From Xenophilus sp. E41 (lineage in GTDB: Bacteria; Pseudomonadota; Gammaproteobacteria; Burkholderiales; Burkholderiaceae_C): a stretch of DNA of 64,000 nucleotides. This document shows positions 57,566 through 64,000 of this stretch, in pieces. Position numbers and translations under genes: made by a program. Under the pieces are notes generated by a model. That model saw only the letters and a program-made list of their open reading frames with translations, did not search any database and was not told the origin of the DNA. The DNA lies in assembly GCF_003671765.1 (NCBI RefSeq), contig NZ_QPIB01000005.1:350682-414681 (forward strand), read 5' to 3'. Position 1 is the first letter of the stretch. Every line of letters begins with the position of its first letter.

Positions 57566-58795
57566 TTGAAATTCGCTCTGAAATTCACCGCCGCCGCCAT
57601 CGTCGCAGCCACTGCCACCGGCGCTCTCGCGCAGCAGGGTGAAACCGTCAAGATCGCCTGGCTCGACCCCCTGTCTGGCCTGATGGCCGCCGTGGGCACC
57701 AACCAGCTCAAGACCTTCCAGTTCTTCGCCGAGAAGTTCAACATCAAGAACCCGGCCGGCGTGAAGTTCGAGATCATCGGCATCGACAACAAGCTCAGCC
57801 CGCAGGAGACGACCGCCGCGCTGCGCTCGGCCATGGACCAGGGCGCACGCTACGTGGCCCAGGGCAACGGCTCCGGCCCGGCCCTGGCGATCATCGATGC
57901 GATCGAGAAGCACAACGCGCGCAACCCCGGCAAGGAGGTGCTGTACCTCAACTACGCCGCGGTGGACCCGGACCTCACCAACAGCAAGTGCAGCTACTGG
58001 CAGTACCGCTTCGATGCCGACACCTCCATGAAGATGGAGGCGCTGACCACCTACATGAAGGACCAGAAGGACATCCAGAAGGTCTACCTGATCAACCAGA
58101 ACTATTCGCACGGCCAGCAGGTCAGCAAGTTCGCCAAGGAAAACCTCAAGACCAAGCGCCCGGACGTCCAGATCGTCGGCGACGACCTGCACCCGCTGGC
58201 GCAAGTGCGCGACTTCTCTCCGTACATCGCCAAGATCAAGGCCTCCGGCGCCGACTCGGTCATCACCGGCAACTGGGGCTCCGACCTGGCGCTGCTGATC
58301 AAGGCCGGCAACGACGCGGGCCTGAACGTCAAGTACTACACCTACTACGCCGTGACCAGCGGCACGCCCACCGCCATGGGCGCCGCGTCCGACGGCCGCG
58401 TGTACCAGGTCGGCTACGCCCACTACAACATGGGCGGCGAGATGCAGAAGTACGCCGACGAATTCAAGAAGCGCTTCAACGACGACCTCTACACCACCGA
58501 CATCTACACCGTCTACGTGGCGCTGTCCGAGGCCATGGCCAAGGCCAAGAGCACCGACCCGGTCAAGGTGGCTGCCACGATGGAAGGCATGAAGTTCAAG
58601 AGCTTCAACGGCGACGTGGAACTGCGCAAGGCCGACCACCAGCTGCAGCAGGGCCTGTACATCGCCAAGTGGGAGAAGGCCAGCGCCAAGTACCCCTACA
58701 GCCCGGAGAACACGGGCTACACCCTGGCCCCGGTGAAGTTCTACGACGCCTACGTGGCCAGCACCCCGACCAGCTGCCAGATGAAGCGGCCTTGA
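57566..58795 (+). CDS. Branched-chain amino-acid-type ABC binding protein, second paralogue
   Basis: A 409-residue LivK-type binding protein, also starting at TTG with AGGAGAC upstream. The signal peptide MKFALKFTAAAIVAATATGA ends LAQ. Blocks are as in the first paralogue (VKIAWLDPLSGLMAAVGTNQ and ADTSMKMEALTTYMKDQ). Differences cluster in the segment after GTNQLKT and near the C-terminal third, which could change ligand specificity. A strong terminator follows, so this gene and the first are probably made in excess over livHMGF. Confidence 0.9.
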   Translation: MKFALKFTAAAIVAATATGALAQQGETVKIAWLDPLSGLMAAVGTNQLKTFQFFAEKFNIKNPAGVKFEIIGIDNKLSPQETTAALRSAMDQGARYVAQGNGSGPALAIIDAIEKHNARNPGKEVLYLNYAAVDPDLTNSKCSYWQYRFDADTSMKMEALTTYMKDQKDIQKVYLINQNYSHGQQVSKFAKENLKTKRPDVQIVGDDLHPLAQVRDFSPYIAKIKASGADSVITGNWGSDLALLIKAGNDAGLNVKYYTYYAVTSGTPTAMGAASDGRVYQVGYAHYNMGGEMQKYADEFKKRFNDDLYTTDIYTVYVALSEAMAKAKSTDPVKVAATMEGMKFKSFNGDVELRKADHQLQQGLYIAKWEKASAKYPYSPENTGYTLAPVKFYDAYVASTPTSCQMKRP

Positions 58796-58820
58796 GGGCA
58801 GCCAGGCTCTGAGCCAAGCA

Positions 58821-58851
58821 AGGCCCGCCGCCCTCAGGCGGGCCTTTTTTT
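58821..58851 (+). terminator. Rho-independent terminator after the second LivK gene
   Basis: Stem AGGCCCGCC/GGCGGGCCT followed by seven T. It separates the binding-protein gene from livH by 34 bases and probably lets only part of transcription continue into the permease genes. Confidence 0.92.
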
Positions 58852-58884
58852 CATGTTCTCCGATGAACGGGAGTCGATTCGATC

Positions 58885-59832
58885 GTGGAATTCTTTCTGA
58901 TTTCGCTGCTCAACGGCGTCAGCTACGGGCTGCTGCTGTTCATGCTGAGTTCCGGGCTGACGCTCATCTTCAGCATGATGGGCGTGCTGAACTTCGCGCA
59001 CGCCAGCTTCTACATGCTGGGCGCGTACTTCGCGTATGCCATCTCCAACGTCGTCGGCTTCTGGCCCGCGCTGGTGCTCGCGCCGCTGCTGGTCGGCCTG
59101 CTGGGTGCCGCCTTCGAGCGCTACAGCCTGCGCCGCGTGCACAAGTTCGGCCACGTGCCCGAACTGCTGGTGACCTTCGGTCTGTCGTACCTCATCCTGG
59201 AGCTGGTGCAGCTCGTGTGGGGCCGCTCCACGGTGCCCTATGGCCTGCCGACGCAACTGCAGGGCCCGCTGTTCACCATCTACGGTACGCAGTTCCCCAA
59301 GTCGCGCTCCTTCATCATGCTGGTCGCGGTGCTGATGCTGATCTCGGTGTGGCTGCTGCTCACGCGCACCCGCATCGGCCTGGTCATCCAGGCGGCGCTC
59401 AAGCATCCGGAGATGGTCGAGGCGCTGGGCCACAACGTGCCGCGCGTGTTCATGCTGGTCTTCGGCGGCGGCGCCGCGCTGGCCGGCCTGGCCGGGGTCA
59501 TCGGCGGCAACACCTACGTCACCGAGCCTGCCATGGCCGCGTCGGTGGGCTCGATCATCTTCGTCGTGGTCGTCGTCGGCGGCATGGGCTCGCTCGCCGG
59601 CGCCTTCCTCGCGTCGCTGCTGATCGGCGTGATCCAGACCTTCGCGGTGGCCATCGACCAGTCGCTGGCCTCCGGGCTGCAGGCGCTGGGCATGACGGTG
59701 ACCGACCAGACCTTCGGCTATGCGCTGCTCAAGCTCACGCTGTCGCAGGTCGCGCCGATCCTGCCCTACCTCTTCCTGGTGCTCATCCTCATCTTCCGGC
59801 CCAAGGGCCTGCTCGGAACCCGGGAGGACTGA
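58885..59832 (+). CDS. livH: Branched-chain amino-acid ABC permease LivH
   Basis: A 315-residue inner-membrane permease of the LivH type. FFLISLLNGVSYGLLLFMLSSG, then GLTLIFSMMGVLNFAHASFYMLGAY are the canonical start. RTRIGLVIQAALKHPEMVEALGHNV is the loop that meets the ATPase. VGGMGSLAGAFLASLLIGVIQT and a terminal IFRPKGLLG complete it. GTG start at 58885. It is followed by livM after 2 bases. Confidence 0.94.
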   Translation: MEFFLISLLNGVSYGLLLFMLSSGLTLIFSMMGVLNFAHASFYMLGAYFAYAISNVVGFWPALVLAPLLVGLLGAAFERYSLRRVHKFGHVPELLVTFGLSYLILELVQLVWGRSTVPYGLPTQLQGPLFTIYGTQFPKSRSFIMLVAVLMLISVWLLLTRTRIGLVIQAALKHPEMVEALGHNVPRVFMLVFGGGAALAGLAGVIGGNTYVTEPAMAASVGSIIFVVVVVGGMGSLAGAFLASLLIGVIQTFAVAIDQSLASGLQALGMTVTDQTFGYALLKLTLSQVAPILPYLFLVLILIFRPKGLLGTRED

Positions 59833-59834
59833 CC

Positions 59835-61157
59835 ATGAGCAGCACCTCCACCGCCATGTCCTCATCGACCGCCTACTACAAGTTCAAGCCGCTCAACGTC
59901 GGGCGCATCGTGATCTGGTCGCTGTTCGCGGTCGCGCTGGTCGTCGCACCGTGGATCTTCACCAGCAGCCTCGCGCTGACGATGCTCTCGCAGATCGGCT
60001 ACCTCATCATCATCTGCCTGTCGTACAACATCCTGCTGGGGCAGGGCGGGATGCTGAGCTTCGGCCATGCCGTCTACACCGGCCTGGGCTCGTTCATCGC
60101 GATCCACGCGATGAACATGGCCACCAAGGGCCAGATCCCCGTGCCGCTGGTGCTCATTCCCGTGGTCGCCGGGCTGGCGGGCGCCTTCTTCGCGGTGCTC
60201 TTCGGCTACGTGACCACCAAGAAGTCGGGCACGACCTTCGCGATGATCACGCTGGGCCTGGGCGAACTGGTGGCCGCCATGGCGCTGATGTTCCCGGGCT
60301 TCTTCGGCGGTGAGGGCGGCATCACGACCGACCGCACCTACGGCAAGTTCCTGATGTGGAACTTCGGCCCGCAGATCCAGGTGTACTACCTGATCGCCAT
60401 CTACTGCTTCGTGTGCACCGCGCTGATGTACGCCTTCACGGGCACGCCGCTGGGCCGCATCCTGAACGCCGTGCGCGACAACCCCGAGCGGGTCGAGTTC
60501 ATCGGCTACAACACGCAGAAGGTGCGCTATTTCGCGTTCATCATCTCGGGCTTCTTCGCCGGCATCGGCGGCGGCCTGGCGGCGATCAACTTCGAGATCG
60601 TGAACGCGGCCGACAGCCTGAGCACCATCCGCTCGGGCGGCTACCTGCTGTTCACCTTCCTCGGCGGCGCCACCTTCTTCTTCGGTCCCATCATCGGCGC
60701 CGTGCTGCTGGTGTTCGCCTCGATCCTGCTGTCGGAACTGAGCAAGGCCTGGCTGCTGTACATGGGCCTGGTCTTCCTGTTCATGGTCATGTTCGCGCCC
60801 GGCGGCATCGCCAGCCTGATCATGATGAACCTGCGCGTGGCCAAGTTCGGCAAGTTCAACCGCTTCTGGGGCCTGTACGCGGGCCTGCTGGTCACCGGCG
60901 CACTGATGGTCGTCGGCGCCGCGGCGATCGTCGAGATGATCTACCACATCCAGCTCAACGCGGCGATGGGCCCTAAGGTGCATTTCTTCGGCTCCGAGCT
61001 CGACACCTCGTCCACCACCCACTGGGTCGGCGCCGTGGCGCTGATGGTGATCGGCGGCGGCCTCATGGAGATCGTGCGCCGCCGCTTCGTGCGTGCCTGG
61101 GGCACCGCCCAGGAAGAAATCGAGGCGCAGATCAAGCGCGCGGAGGCCGGCCTGTGA
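59835..61157 (+). CDS. livM: Branched-chain amino-acid ABC permease LivM, C-terminally extended
   Basis: A 440-residue permease with the LivM core (YNILLGQGGMLSFGHAVYTGLG, GRILNAVRDNPERVEFIGYN). The core ends near residue 340 (VMFAPGGIASLIMMNLRVA). An extra 100 residues follow, with two more hydrophobic helices (YAGLLVTGALMVVGAAAIVEMI and WVGAVALMVIGGGLMEIV) and a charged tail. Typical LivM proteins are 300-360 residues. Its stop overlaps the livG start (GTGA). Confidence 0.93.
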   Translation: MSSTSTAMSSSTAYYKFKPLNVGRIVIWSLFAVALVVAPWIFTSSLALTMLSQIGYLIIICLSYNILLGQGGMLSFGHAVYTGLGSFIAIHAMNMATKGQIPVPLVLIPVVAGLAGAFFAVLFGYVTTKKSGTTFAMITLGLGELVAAMALMFPGFFGGEGGITTDRTYGKFLMWNFGPQIQVYYLIAIYCFVCTALMYAFTGTPLGRILNAVRDNPERVEFIGYNTQKVRYFAFIISGFFAGIGGGLAAINFEIVNAADSLSTIRSGGYLLFTFLGGATFFFGPIIGAVLLVFASILLSELSKAWLLYMGLVFLFMVMFAPGGIASLIMMNLRVAKFGKFNRFWGLYAGLLVTGALMVVGAAAIVEMIYHIQLNAAMGPKVHFFGSELDTSSTTHWVGAVALMVIGGGLMEIVRRRFVRAWGTAQEEIEAQIKRAEAGL

Positions 61158-61924
61158 CCTATGCACTCGAACTGAAGGACCTGCACAAGAGCTTCGGCAA
61201 GACGCCGATCATCCGCGGGGCCAACCTGGCCGTCACGGCCGGCGAACGCGTGGCCGTGATCGGGCCGAACGGCGCGGGCAAGTCGACGCTGTTCAACCTG
61301 ATCAGCGGGCGACTGCACCCCACCAGCGGCGAAGTGCTGCTCAACGGCGAGCGCATCGACGGACTGCCGCCCTACGAGATCAACCGCAAGGGCCTCTCGC
61401 GCAGCTTCCAGATCACCAACATCTTCCCCAAGCTCAGCGTGTTCGAGAACCTGCGCTGCGGCGTGTTGTGGAGCCTGGGCTACCGCTACACCTTCCTGCG
61501 CTTCCTCTCGAACCTCGACGACGCCAACGAGCGTGCCGAACTGCTGCTGCGCCAGGTGGGCCTGGAGCGCAAGCGCGACGTGCTGGCCGTCAACCTCACC
61601 TACGCCGAGCAGCGCGCGCTGGAGATCGGCATCACCATCGCCGGCGGTGCCAACGTCATCCTGCTGGACGAACCGACGGCCGGCATGAGCAAGACCGAGA
61701 CCGCGCACTTCATCGCGCTGATCCGCGAGATCACCGTGGGCAAGACGCTGCTGACCGTCGAGCACGACATGGGCGTGGTCTTCGGCCTGGCCGACAAGAT
61801 CGCGGTGGTGGTGTACGGCGAGGTCATCGCCTACGACACGCCCGAGGCGGTGCGCGCCAATGCGCGCGTGCAGGAGGCTTACCTCGGTTCCTCTGTCGCG
61901 GACGCACAGGGAGCGGGACACTGA
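61154..61924 (+). CDS. livG: Branched-chain amino-acid ABC ATP-binding protein LivG
   Basis: A 256-residue ATPase starting at GTG. Walker A is GPNGAGKST. The LivG-type helical insertion follows (NIFPKLSVFENLRCGVLWSL). The ABC signature position reads LTYAEQRALEIGITIA, and Walker B is VILLDEPTAGMSKTE with switch His in LTVEHDMGVVF. All ATPase motifs are intact, in contrast with LivF. A family B repeat fills the 87 bases to livF. Confidence 0.94.
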   Translation: MTYALELKDLHKSFGKTPIIRGANLAVTAGERVAVIGPNGAGKSTLFNLISGRLHPTSGEVLLNGERIDGLPPYEINRKGLSRSFQITNIFPKLSVFENLRCGVLWSLGYRYTFLRFLSNLDDANERAELLLRQVGLERKRDVLAVNLTYAEQRALEIGITIAGGANVILLDEPTAGMSKTETAHFIALIREITVGKTLLTVEHDMGVVFGLADKIAVVVYGEVIAYDTPEAVRANARVQEAYLGSSVADAQGAGH

Positions 61925-62013
61925 CATGACCGCCCCCACGCTCATCACTTCGTGTATCGCTGCCCCCCAAGGGGGCGCAGGCCTGCCTTGGGGCGGCCCG
62001 GCGGAGGCCTCAT
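61925..62013 (+). repeat. Dispersed repeat family B, copy 2, ending at the livF start
   Basis: Runs from CCCCCACGCTCATCACTTCG to the livF ATG. The first hairpin is GCCCCC/GGGGGC around 61962-61976. A second pairing is AGGCCT (61979-61984) with AGGCCT (62005-62010). The only plausible ribosome-binding site, GGAGG (62003-62007), lies in that 3' arm, and the ATG follows directly. The primary sequence of this second stem differs from copy 1, but a hairpin at the same place is kept. Confidence 0.75.
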
Positions 62014-62707
62014 GCTGAAGATTCAAGACCTGCACGCCTACTACGGCAAGAGCCACGTGCTGCACGGCGTCTCCTTCGCCGTGAACCCGGGCGAGATCGT
62101 CGCGCTGCTGGGCCGCAACGGCTCGGGGCGTTCCACCACGGCCAAGGCCATCATGGGCCTGGTGCATGCCGAGGGCGACGTGCACTGGAAGGGCCAGGAC
62201 ATCCTGCGCCGCAAGGCCTACGAGATCGCGCACATGGGGATCGGCTACGTGCCCGAGAACCGCGACGTGTTCCCCAAGCTCACGGTGCACCAGAACCTGC
62301 TGCTGGGCCAGAAGGGCAGCGGCAAGGGCAGCCGCTGGTCCTTCGAGGACATGTACCAGATGTTCCCGCGCCTGAAGGAGCGCCAGCACACCGAGGCCGG
62401 CGTGCTCTCGGGCGGTGAGCAGCAGATGCTGACGCTGTGCCGCACGCTCATGGGCGACCCCGACCTCATCATCATCGACGAACCCACCGAAGGCCTGGCG
62501 CCCAAGATCGTCGAGCTGGTGGGGCAGTACCTCAAGACGCTCAAGGACAAGGGCATCTCGGTGCTGCTGATCGAGCAGAAGCTGACCATCGCGATGCAGA
62601 TCTCGGACCGTGCGCTGGTGATGGGGCACGGCAGCATCGTGTTCGACGGGACGCCCGACAGCCTGCGCGCCGACGCCTCCACCCGCAAGGAATGGCTCGA
62701 GGTCTGA
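62012..62707 (+). CDS. livF: Branched-chain amino-acid ABC ATP-binding protein LivF, Walker A variant
   Basis: A 231-residue ATPase. ILRRKAYEIAHMGIGYVPENRDVF, the signature LSGGEQQMLTLCRTLM, Walker B LIIIDEPTEGLAPKI and the H-loop Gln (LLIEQKLTIAMQ) fit LivF. Walker A reads GRNGSGRSTT, so the normally invariant Lys is Arg40. The switch position is Gln rather than His, as is usual in LivF. Whether this subunit hydrolyses ATP is uncertain; LivG may supply the competent site. Confidence 0.92.
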   Translation: MLKIQDLHAYYGKSHVLHGVSFAVNPGEIVALLGRNGSGRSTTAKAIMGLVHAEGDVHWKGQDILRRKAYEIAHMGIGYVPENRDVFPKLTVHQNLLLGQKGSGKGSRWSFEDMYQMFPRLKERQHTEAGVLSGGEQQMLTLCRTLMGDPDLIIIDEPTEGLAPKIVELVGQYLKTLKDKGISVLLIEQKLTIAMQISDRALVMGHGSIVFDGTPDSLRADASTRKEWLEV

Positions 62708-62768
62708 CGCAGCCGCCGGCGTTCGCGGCCCAGATCGGCCGCGAGCGCCCGCCGATGCTGCGCGAGCA

Positions 62769-62838
62769 GCTATCGAATTCATAGCAACCCTGCGGCGCGT
62801 GCCCTGCTTGGCGCGCGCCGCTGTCGCTTGCAGAATGG
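62769..62838 (+). repeat. Dispersed repeat family A, copy 8
   Basis: Head GCTAT-cgaattc-ATAGC (62769-62785) followed by a GC-rich stem around GGCGCGTGCCC...GCGCGCGCC and a tail CGCTTGCAGAATGG. It lies in the 310-base gap between livF and the FadB-type gene. Confidence 0.7.
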
Positions 62839-63017
62839 CCGTGCGACGCTTTGTCCCGCCAGCGACTGGCCTCGATGGACGCCTGCGTCGAATTGCCTAG
62901 AATCGCCGAAAAAGAACACTCGTGCTTTTTTGGGAGACAACGCCGCTCGGCCCGCGAGCGCCACGGTCTGCCCTCCGGTCCCGCCTCTTTCTTCTCCACC
63001 TTCCTAAGGAACGCAGC
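62839..63017 (+). promoter_or_regulatory. Probable promoter region of the FadB-type gene
   Basis: The rest of the livF-fadB gap. It is locally AT-richer around TTGCCTAGAATCG and has an imperfect dyad AAAAAGaaCAC/GTGCTTTTT (62909-62930) of the kind seen at operators. A pyrimidine-rich stretch and CTAAGGAACGC lead to the ATG. No known fatty-acid regulator site is recognised. Confidence 0.35.
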
Positions 63018-64000
63018 ATGACGGCTGAATACAAAGTGCACGGCGACATCGCCGTGATCACCATGACCAACCCGCCGGTCAACGGGCTCGGCTATTCGAC
63101 GCGTGTCGGCATCACCGATGGGCTGGCGAAGGCGCTGGCGGACGACGCCGTGAAAGCCATCGTGCTCACGGGCGCGGGCAAGGCCTTCTCGGGCGGTGCG
63201 GACATCAAGGAATTCGGCACGCCCAAGGCGCTGCAGGACCCGAACCTGCTCTCCGTCATCCTCGCGCTCGAGGCATCGACCAAGCCGATCGTGGCGGCCA
63301 TCCACTCCGTCTGCATGGGCGGCGGCCTCGAACTTGCGCTGGGCTGCCACTACCGCGTCGTCGCGCCCGGCACCAACGTCGCGCTGCCCGAAGTCAAGCT
63401 GGGCCTGATTCCGGGCGCCGGCGGTACGCAGCGCCTGCCGCGCGTGCTGGGCGTGGAGGCCGCCCTCAACCTGATTGTGAGCGGCCAGGCCGTGAAGAGC
63501 GAACTGCTTGCCTCGGCCCCCGGCCAGAAGCTGTTCGACAAGCTCGCGGCCTCGCCCGAGTCGGTGTTCGACGAAGCCGTCGAGTTCGCCAAGTCCGCGG
63601 CAGCCAAGGGTGGTGAGCTGCCCCTGGTGCGCAACCTGCCGTGCAAGCATCCGCAGGGCGATGCCTACTTCCAGTTCGCCAAGAACATGGTGGGCGGCAT
63701 GTCGAAGAACTTCCCCGCGCCGCTCAAGTGCGTGGAGGCGGTGCAGGCGGCCACGCAGCTCAAGTTCGACGCCGGCATGGCCAAGGAGCGCGAGATCTTC
63801 ATCGCGCTGATGATGACGCCCGAGTCCTCGGCGCTGCGCCACCTGTTCATGGCCGAGCGCGCCGCCAGCAAGATCCCCGACGTGCCCGAAGACACGCCCC
63901 AGCGCCCGATCAAGACGGTGGGCGTGATCGGCGCCGGCACCATGGGCGGCGGCATCACGATGAACTTCCTGAACGCCGGCATCCCCGTCACCATGCTCGA
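63018..64000 (+). CDS. FadB/FadJ-type enoyl-CoA hydratase / 3-hydroxyacyl-CoA dehydrogenase (partial)
   Basis: Five-prime part (327 codons) of a multifunctional beta-oxidation enzyme that runs off the window. The N-terminal crotonase domain has [37 protein letters not shown] and [14 protein letters not shown], which carries the catalytic Glu region. From about residue 300 the NAD-binding motif [16 protein letters not shown] starts the dehydrogenase. It hydrates enoyl-CoA and oxidises the hydroxyacyl-CoA. Together with the acyl-CoA synthetase and esterase it makes this end of the window a fatty-acid catabolic region. Confidence 0.93.
   Translation, partial: MTAEYKVHGDIAVITMTNPPVNGLGYSTRVGITDGLAKALADDAVKAIVLTGAGKAFSGGADIKEFGTPKALQDPNLLSVILALEASTKPIVAAIHSVCMGGGLELALGCHYRVVAPGTNVALPEVKLGLIPGAGGTQRLPRVLGVEAALNLIVSGQAVKSELLASAPGQKLFDKLAASPESVFDEAVEFAKSAAAKGGELPLVRNLPCKHPQGDAYFQFAKNMVGGMSKNFPAPLKCVEAVQAATQLKFDAGMAKEREIFIALMMTPESSALRHLFMAERAASKIPDVPEDTPQRPIKTVGVIGAGTMGGGITMNFLNAGIPVTML

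Overview
The window looks like chromosome of a high-GC betaproteobacterium, most likely Comamonadaceae (Variovorax/Acidovorax-like). The inference rests on the smc-zipA-ligA order, the Burkholderiales-type transporters, GlnD and PurL, and two dispersed palindromic repeat families that I associate with this family. Coding is dense, with many 4-base ATGA/GTGA overlaps that mark translational coupling. I see no rRNA, tRNA, CRISPR or prophage. One small non-autonomous mobile element (MITE-like) lies at 12198-12462.

Layout. 1-8.9 kb: a hybrid sensor kinase, an EptA-like membrane phosphoethanolamine transferase, a CaiB-type CoA transferase coupled to a cold-shock/DUF1294 fusion, a dienoyl-CoA-reductase-like SDR and a CynX-type MFS carrier. 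8.9-17 kb: exported MsrA, serine acetyltransferase, ketopantoate reductase, two flavoprotein reductases (one facing its LysR regulator) and a Cys-rich exported CxxCH protein. 17-23 kb: a sulfur-uptake operon (1-Cys peroxiredoxin, small hydrolase, sbp-cysT-cysW-cysA) followed by dsbB. 23-25.4 kb: a ParA-like ATPase and a hipBA toxin-antitoxin pair. 25.5-34.8 kb: housekeeping genes smc, zipA, ligA, def. 35-38 kb: an amino-acid ABC importer (aapJQM) with no ATPase gene. 38-39.7 kb: a homoserine dehydrogenase behind what looks like a Thr/Ile leader-peptide attenuator. 39.7-47.5 kb: glnD, map, purL. 47.5-51.1 kb: a coupled selO-msrB-yciB-bolA operon with a PpiC isomerase downstream. 51-64 kb: a lipid/branched-chain catabolic region with an AraC regulator, a lipoprotein esterase, an acyl-CoA synthetase, two tandem LivK-like binding proteins, livHMGF and the start of a FadB-type enzyme.

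The strongest unexplained signals are: (1) a ~60-base repeat with a GCTAT-N7-TAGC-type head that is intergenic in several places but also appears read in frame inside purL, dsbB and possibly a signal peptide; (2) the Thr/Ile leader peptide with competing hairpins and a terminator ahead of hom; (3) a second repeat whose hairpin contains or abuts the start codons of dsbB and livF; (4) a 265-bp MITE-like element with TAA flanks; (5) a shared upstream element before the acyl-CoA synthetase and both LivK genes; and (6) a LivF whose Walker A lysine is arginine. All identifications come from reading the sequence. No database search or folding calculation was run.
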